From: an uncultured Parafilimonas sp.
Lineage (GTDB): Bacteria > Bacteroidota > Bacteroidia > Chitinophagales > Chitinophagaceae
Assembly: GCA_903882935.1 (NCBI GenBank)
Contig: CAIRZB010000022.1
Span: forward strand, 17,094-81,093
DNA: 64,000 bases
Direction: 5' to 3'
Both the position numbers and the translations under genes were made by a program. The notes below the pieces were generated by a model, which saw only the letters and a program-made list of their open reading frames with translations, did no database searches and had not been told where the DNA came from. How positions within the stretch are numbered: position 1 is the first letter of the stretch; the number at the start of each line of letters is the position of its first letter. This document shows positions 60,429-64,000 of the stretch, piece by piece.

Positions 60429-61382
60429 TTAAAATAACATTTCCTTCGCTGCTCCTCTCTTAATATATTCTCCCCAGGTAAGGTTGTCTTGCCCGTCTTG
60501 CTGTGCCAGTGCTTTTTCAATGGCGTAGTTGGCGGCCGTTTCTACCACCCATGCAAAGTTTTCCTCACCCACGCTGTTGCGGTCGGCATCGGGCGCTGGG
60601 TTACAAAAATCAATGGCATAAGGCACTCCGTTGCGCAAGGCCAGCTCAACGGTATTAAAATCGTAGCCTAAGTACTGGTTTATGCGCAGCACAATCTGCT
60701 CCATTTCGTGCAGTTTTTCGGGTGTGGGCGCAAAGTTGGCCACGTAGCGCAGTTGGTGCGGGTTACGCGGCTCGTAAGGCATTATGCGCACATGCTTGCC
60801 GCCAATGCAGTAGCAGCGGTAGTATTCCTCAAAAAATATTTCTTCTTGCAGTAGCATCACCAGTTCGCCGGTTTCGGCATGTTTGTCAAAAAAATCCTTC
60901 GCGTCGGCTATTTTATATACATTCTTCCAGCCACCGCCCGCAAAAGGCTTCATGTAGGCGGGAAAGCCCACGTAATCAAATATGCCCTTCCAGTCAAGCG
61001 GGTAGGCCAGGTTGCTAAATGATTTTTCGGTAGTGTCGGCGGGCAGGCTGCGGGAGGGCAGTATCACCGTTTTAGGCACTGGTACATTTATTTTGGTGGC
61101 CAGGCAGTTATTGAAAAATTTTTCATCGGCACTCCACCAAAAGGGGTTATTAATTACAGCGGTGCCGCATAAGGCTGCGTTTTTTAAAAAAGCGCGGTAA
61201 AAAGGCACATCCTGGCTAATGCGGTCAATAATTACGGCGTAACCGCTGGGTTCGCCTTGTTTCACTTTGTCAATACGCACCGGTTCGGCGGTTATGCCGG
61301 GTATATTTTTATTGTTCACCCTGTCAATAAATGCCTGCGGAAAGGTCCGTTCCTGCCCAAATAACACGCCGATCTTTTTCAT
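60429..61382 (-). CDS. ATP-grasp ligase-like protein of the GCS2 gene set
   Basis: A 317-residue ATP-grasp protein (D-Ala-D-Ala ligase/RimK fold). It begins KKIGVLFGQERTFPQAF. The ATP-binding region has FPAYMKPFAGGGWKNVYK (18 residues) and LLQEEIFFEEYYRCYCIGGK (20); the metal-binding end is VELALRNGVPYAIDFCNPAPD with Asp and Asn. It would make an amide bond with ATP. Being next to a GCS2 ligase and an esterase it may act on the same product. No signal peptide. Confidence 0.82.
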   Translation of the reverse strand: MKKIGVLFGQERTFPQAFIDRVNNKNIPGITAEPVRIDKVKQGEPSGYAVIIDRISQDVPFYRAFLKNAALCGTAVINNPFWWSADEKFFNNCLATKINVPVPKTVILPSRSLPADTTEKSFSNLAYPLDWKGIFDYVGFPAYMKPFAGGGWKNVYKIADAKDFFDKHAETGELVMLLQEEIFFEEYYRCYCIGGKHVRIMPYEPRNPHQLRYVANFAPTPEKLHEMEQIVLRINQYLGYDFNTVELALRNGVPYAIDFCNPAPDADRNSVGEENFAWVVETAANYAIEKALAQQDGQDNLTWGEYIKRGAAKEMLF

Positions 61383-61604
61383 GGCTGTCTCATTAAGATT
61401 TTGTAAATAGATGTACCCAAGGTAGAGAAAAAAAATGAAAATGAATTAATTTGAAAATTTGGTAACCTGAAAATTTGAAAATGAAAAACATAAAATTTTA
61501 AGCAGGTTTAGTGGTTTGCCGCAGTTTTTAAAGAAAATTCATTTCATATTTAAACATTCAAACGGTCTTTCATTTTCAAATTTTCAAATTGTCTCATTTT
61601 CAAA
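61383..61604. repeat. AT-rich intergenic stretch with quasi-repeats
   Basis: GAAAATTTGAAAATGA-type words at 61430-61490 and TTTTCAAATTTTCAAATT-type words at 61560-61604 are partly reverse complements, making a loose inverted pair about 100 bp apart between the divergent ATP-grasp and esterase genes. Unlike the heptamer arrays the period is not fixed (7 to 9). Confidence 0.45.
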
Positions 61605-61633
61605 TTGAATATAATTTGCTTTTCCTATTTTTG
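61605..61633 (+). promoter_or_regulatory. promoter of the esterase gene, box close to start codon
   Basis: TTG at 61605-61607 and TATTTTTG at 61626-61633 are separated by 18 bases. The box ends five bases before the ATG at 61639, so the transcript probably has no leader. Confidence 0.55.
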
Positions 61634-61638
61634 GCGTT

Positions 61639-62469
61639 ATGGGTGAGGAGAATTTTTGGGGTACGCACACGGTGTTTGTTGAGCAAAGCACGATTGAATC
61701 GTATTTTTTAGACAGGTTGGTTACCATTGATGCCTACCTGCCAGATAATGTGGCGCGCCCCGAAGACTTGGAACTGCTGCTGATAAACGACGGGCAGGAC
61801 CTGCCCAAAATGCCCTTCCACGCCATCCTCAATAACTTATTGCACACCAACCAAATTAAGCCGCTGGTATGCGTGGGCATTTACTGCGGCCCCGACCGTA
61901 AATTAGAGTATGGCACGGCCGGTGAGCCCAACTATGAGGGCTGGGGCATAAAAGCCGGCTTGTATACCCAGTTTGTTTTTGAGGAACTGCTGCCTTTTAT
62001 ACGGGAGAAATACAATGTGGCTTCGTTTAAGGAAAAATCGTTTGCCGGTTTTTCGCTGGGTGCGCTAAGTGCGATGGATATTGTGTGGAACAACCCGATG
62101 CAGTTTGGCAAGGTGGGGGCTTTTAGCGCATCGTTTTGGTGGAGGAGCAGGGGGTATGGGGATGATTATAATGACGATACCGACCGCATTATGCACCAGC
62201 ACATTAAAAGCGGCAGCCACCACCCTTGGTTGAAGTTTTTTTTTGAATGCGGCCGCCTTGATGAAACTGCCGACCGAAATAACAACGGCATCATAGACTC
62301 GATTGACGACACCTTGGGCGTTATTGAAGAACTGATAAGGCTTGGCTATACCAGCGAACAGATTGACTACCTGGAGCTGCCCCATGGCCGCCACGACGTA
62401 CCTACGTGGGCAAGCGCCTTTCCCGAGTTTTTGCGGTGGGGTTGGGGGAGTGGGGCATTTGGTGAATAG
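61639..62469 (+). CDS. esterase D-like alpha/beta hydrolase
   Basis: A 276-residue cytoplasmic hydrolase. The nucleophile elbow is FAGFSLGALSAM (G-F-S-L-G), with LLINDGQDLPKMP as the oxyanion region of esterase family D and HGRHDVPTWASAFPEF giving the catalytic His. The acid residue is likely in FECGRLDETADRN. It has no signal peptide. Divergent from an ATP-grasp gene of the GCS2 set, it may hydrolyse or transfer the product. Confidence 0.85.
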   Translation: MGEENFWGTHTVFVEQSTIESYFLDRLVTIDAYLPDNVARPEDLELLLINDGQDLPKMPFHAILNNLLHTNQIKPLVCVGIYCGPDRKLEYGTAGEPNYEGWGIKAGLYTQFVFEELLPFIREKYNVASFKEKSFAGFSLGALSAMDIVWNNPMQFGKVGAFSASFWWRSRGYGDDYNDDTDRIMHQHIKSGSHHPWLKFFFECGRLDETADRNNNGIIDSIDDTLGVIEELIRLGYTSEQIDYLELPHGRHDVPTWASAFPEFLRWGWGSGAFGE

Positions 62470-62668
62470 GGCAGTGGGTTATAGTTTTTGGGGCGGGCTG
62501 TGGGAATGTTATGGAGCTTGGGTTGTCCGAGGGACTCCTTCTGAGTGTCACTCAATTCAACAGCTGGAGCTTTAAGGAGCAGTCGCGATAGTACGCATTG
62601 AACGAAATTTGAGTAAATAAAACATTTTGCTTTTAGAATGGTAACTTTAGTGTTATAAATGGTTTGCT

Positions 62669-63706
62669 ATGATAGACCGTATAGTAATAGACAACTTTAA
62701 AAGCATTAAACATGCGGATGTAAAGTTGCAGCAGGTGAACTTGTTGATTGGGCCTAATAATTCGGGGAAGAGTAATTTTTTGAAGAGTATCATTCATTTG
62801 AAGGATTCCATAAGAGGACATTCAGTAAGTGGCATTTTGGCATTACAAAACGACAATGCGGAACTGGAGAAAACAGGATTTATTCTAGAAGACGACAAAA
62901 AAAAGCTGAATACCAATTATTCTCCAAGCGTAGTGGATTTAATTTCAAGCGATAATGACCGTAATTATCTATTACATTTTGGTCTTTTTTTGTCGAATTC
63001 TCGTATTTACAAACCCAATTTTGAACGTATTACCTACCCTTACCCAATTTTTAAAAATGATGAAATTGTATTGTCAGATGCTTCCAATATCCCTTCTTTT
63101 CTTCAAACTGCATTAAATAAAAACAGAGATATCTTTAACAAGATTACGAAGGACTTAGAACACATTACTTCCATTTTTACCGACATATTAATTGATAATG
63201 TTGAACCGCAGGAAAATAATCCAAACCTAAACAAAGAAACAAAAGGTAAAACCTTTATACGCTTAGGCTTGAAAGATAAATACGGCAAGCAGTTTTGGGC
63301 GGATGAGTTATCGGAAGGTACAATTTACTTTCTTGCGTTGTTATGCATCATACACCAGCCTAACCCGCCCAAATTGCTGTTGCTGGAAGAACCGGAGCGT
63401 GGCATCCACCCACGCCGTATTAAGGAAATAATTGATTTAATTAAACAATTGGCTCTAGAAAAAGACATACAGGTAATAATGACCTCCCACAGCCCCTTGG
63501 TGGTAAACTTGTTTGCGGATGAGCCGGAAAGCATTTTTGTGTTTGATATGAAGGATGGCTTTACCGATATTAAAAACCTGCAAACGGATATTATAGAACC
63601 CACCAACAAGGAGTTACAGGAAAAAGGCATTGACTCAGAGAAAGATTATAATATTAGCTTAGGCGACCAATGGGTATACGGCCTTTTGGGAGGGGTGCCT
63701 GTATGA
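62669..63706 (+). CDS. AAA/RecF-like ATPase
   Basis: A 345-residue ABC/RecF-type ATPase. It opens IDRIVIDNFKSIKHADVKL with Walker A GPNNSGKSNFL. Walker B lies in LLLLEEPERGIHPRRI, preceded by a signature-like ELSEGTIYFLALL; the His switch is TSHSPLVVNLF. The middle region (about residues 75-215) is variable. The following gene starts inside its stop (ATGA overlap), and the pair recalls ATPase/TOPRIM-type defence systems such as PARIS or OLD, though it is not identifiable as either. AT-rich codons suggest mobility. Confidence 0.85.
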   Translation: MIDRIVIDNFKSIKHADVKLQQVNLLIGPNNSGKSNFLKSIIHLKDSIRGHSVSGILALQNDNAELEKTGFILEDDKKKLNTNYSPSVVDLISSDNDRNYLLHFGLFLSNSRIYKPNFERITYPYPIFKNDEIVLSDASNIPSFLQTALNKNRDIFNKITKDLEHITSIFTDILIDNVEPQENNPNLNKETKGKTFIRLGLKDKYGKQFWADELSEGTIYFLALLCIIHQPNPPKLLLLEEPERGIHPRRIKEIIDLIKQLALEKDIQVIMTSHSPLVVNLFADEPESIFVFDMKDGFTDIKNLQTDIIEPTNKELQEKGIDSEKDYNISLGDQWVYGLLGGVPV

Positions 63707-63861
63707 AAAGTTTTAAGTATAGCATTATTTGTGAGGATGATGCACAACGTTTTTTTATTGAAACCTTTCTGGCAAAACATTTTGTCGGTAAGGCCGATTT
63801 TGTTTTTGATGAGCTTTTTTACAAAAAATTTAAATGCAGCAACAATGCTGACGTGCTTAAG
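63703..63861 (+). pseudogene. partner of the AAA ATPase, cut after about 50 codons
   Basis: The gene starts with a four-base overlap on the ATPase stop. Residues 1-53 read KSFKYSIICEDDAQRFFIET (20) and FLAKHFVGKADFVFDELFYKK in part, with the ED pair and helix typical of TOPRIM-type partners. After NNADVLK (about 63861) the frame enters sequence resembling an insertion-sequence end and stops at 63882. It seems interrupted; whether the rest exists beyond the element lies outside the window. Confidence 0.55.
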
Positions 63862-64000
63862 TGTAAATTCCGGCAAAGTTGACCCCCTGTCGCCATTTCA
63901 AATTGCCCCCCTTAAAAACGATTTCAAAAAGGGCCTAAAAAAAGCCTCCTGAAGAGGATTAAAAAAGCAGATAAAGAACTGTTGTTTTGTAAAACAAAAA
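63862..64000. mobile_element. possible end of an IS21-like insertion sequence (window edge)
   Basis: From TGT at 63862 the sequence shows two similar words, CAAAGTTGACCCCC (63874-63887) and CAAATTGCCCCCC (63899-63911), 25 bp apart. IS21-family ends carry such internal repeats as transposase-binding sites. The transposase would be beyond the window; a Lys-rich open stretch at the very end cannot be identified. Tentative. Confidence 0.35.

Overview
The window is a piece of a Bacteroidota chromosome, most likely Chitinophagales or a close relative. The evidence is: the order miaB / sigma-54 regulator / lptE / TPR protein / secG; families largely restricted to this phylum (DUF3078, DUF4199, DUF6934, a NamZ/DUF1343 muramidase); start regions with few Shine-Dalgarno sequences; and repeated promoter boxes of the Bacteroidota type (TAnnTTTG, sometimes with TTG or TTTG about 18-21 bp upstream). 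No rRNA, CRISPR array or intact insertion sequence was seen. There is one tRNA (Asp).

Layout. 0-1.3 kb: the end of a nucleotide-sugar gene (GDP-mannose 3,5-epimerase, cut by the window edge) and a cupin. 1.5-7.6 kb, minus strand: secG, a TPR protein, lptE, a sigma-54 activator, a hepT-like remnant, a RlaP-type nucleotidyltransferase and miaB. 7.7-15.2 kb: housekeeping and envelope genes (DUF3078 protein, fmt, namZ-like muramidase, FKBP isomerase, pepT, SPFH protein). 15.2-17.4 kb: an AT-rich two-gene island of unknown function (degenerate PLD-like protein plus multi-spanning membrane protein). 17.4-23.7 kb: HtrA protease, acyl-CoA reductase divergent from a ferredoxin, homocysteine methyltransferase, nitrilase-family amidase. 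23.7-27.2 kb: accessory region with a structured, possibly RNA-coding stretch, an unknown protein, a RhuM-family gene between two 168-bp direct repeats, and a small membrane protein. 27.3-30.9 kb: prmC and ribD (divergent), a YigZ/IMPACT protein and a lipoprotein. 30.9-41.4 kb: sugar metabolism, with a minus-strand set (IlvD/Edd sugar-acid dehydratase, SDR, SMP-30 lactonase), a broken DUF433/DUF5615 pair, a CbrC-like protein, a LuxR/DUF4199 pair, two VOC proteins, a Nudix-like regulator and a GH51 arabinofuranosidase. 41.5-49.7 kb: LytS-type kinase, tRNA-Asp, a capD-like gene joined out of frame to the 3' part of an unrelated gene, GH43, a 2-hydroxyacid dehydrogenase and small proteins. 50-55 kb: M1 peptidase, trpS, deoxynucleoside kinase. 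54.9-64 kb: accessory genes (DUF6934 plus a 52-residue protein, two ATP-grasp proteins, a zeta-like kinase with a small partner, a GCS2 ligase and an esterase, and an AAA ATPase whose partner is cut by a possible IS21-like end).

How genes work together. GH51 and GH43 enzymes would release arabinose or xylose from plant polysaccharide. The SDR, lactonase and dehydratase fit a non-phosphorylating oxidative route for such a sugar. The Nudix-like regulator beside GH51 resembles the arabinose regulators of Bacteroides. The GCS2 ligase, ATP-grasp ligase and esterase look like a set for making and cleaving amino-acid or peptide conjugates.

The most unusual feature is a set of short repeats, several with an exact 7-bp period. 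Two elements lie in frame inside conserved genes: a 93-bp palindrome in miaB adds about 31 residues, and a heptamer array in prmC adds about 32. All functional calls rest on reading motifs and family resemblance; no database search was run.
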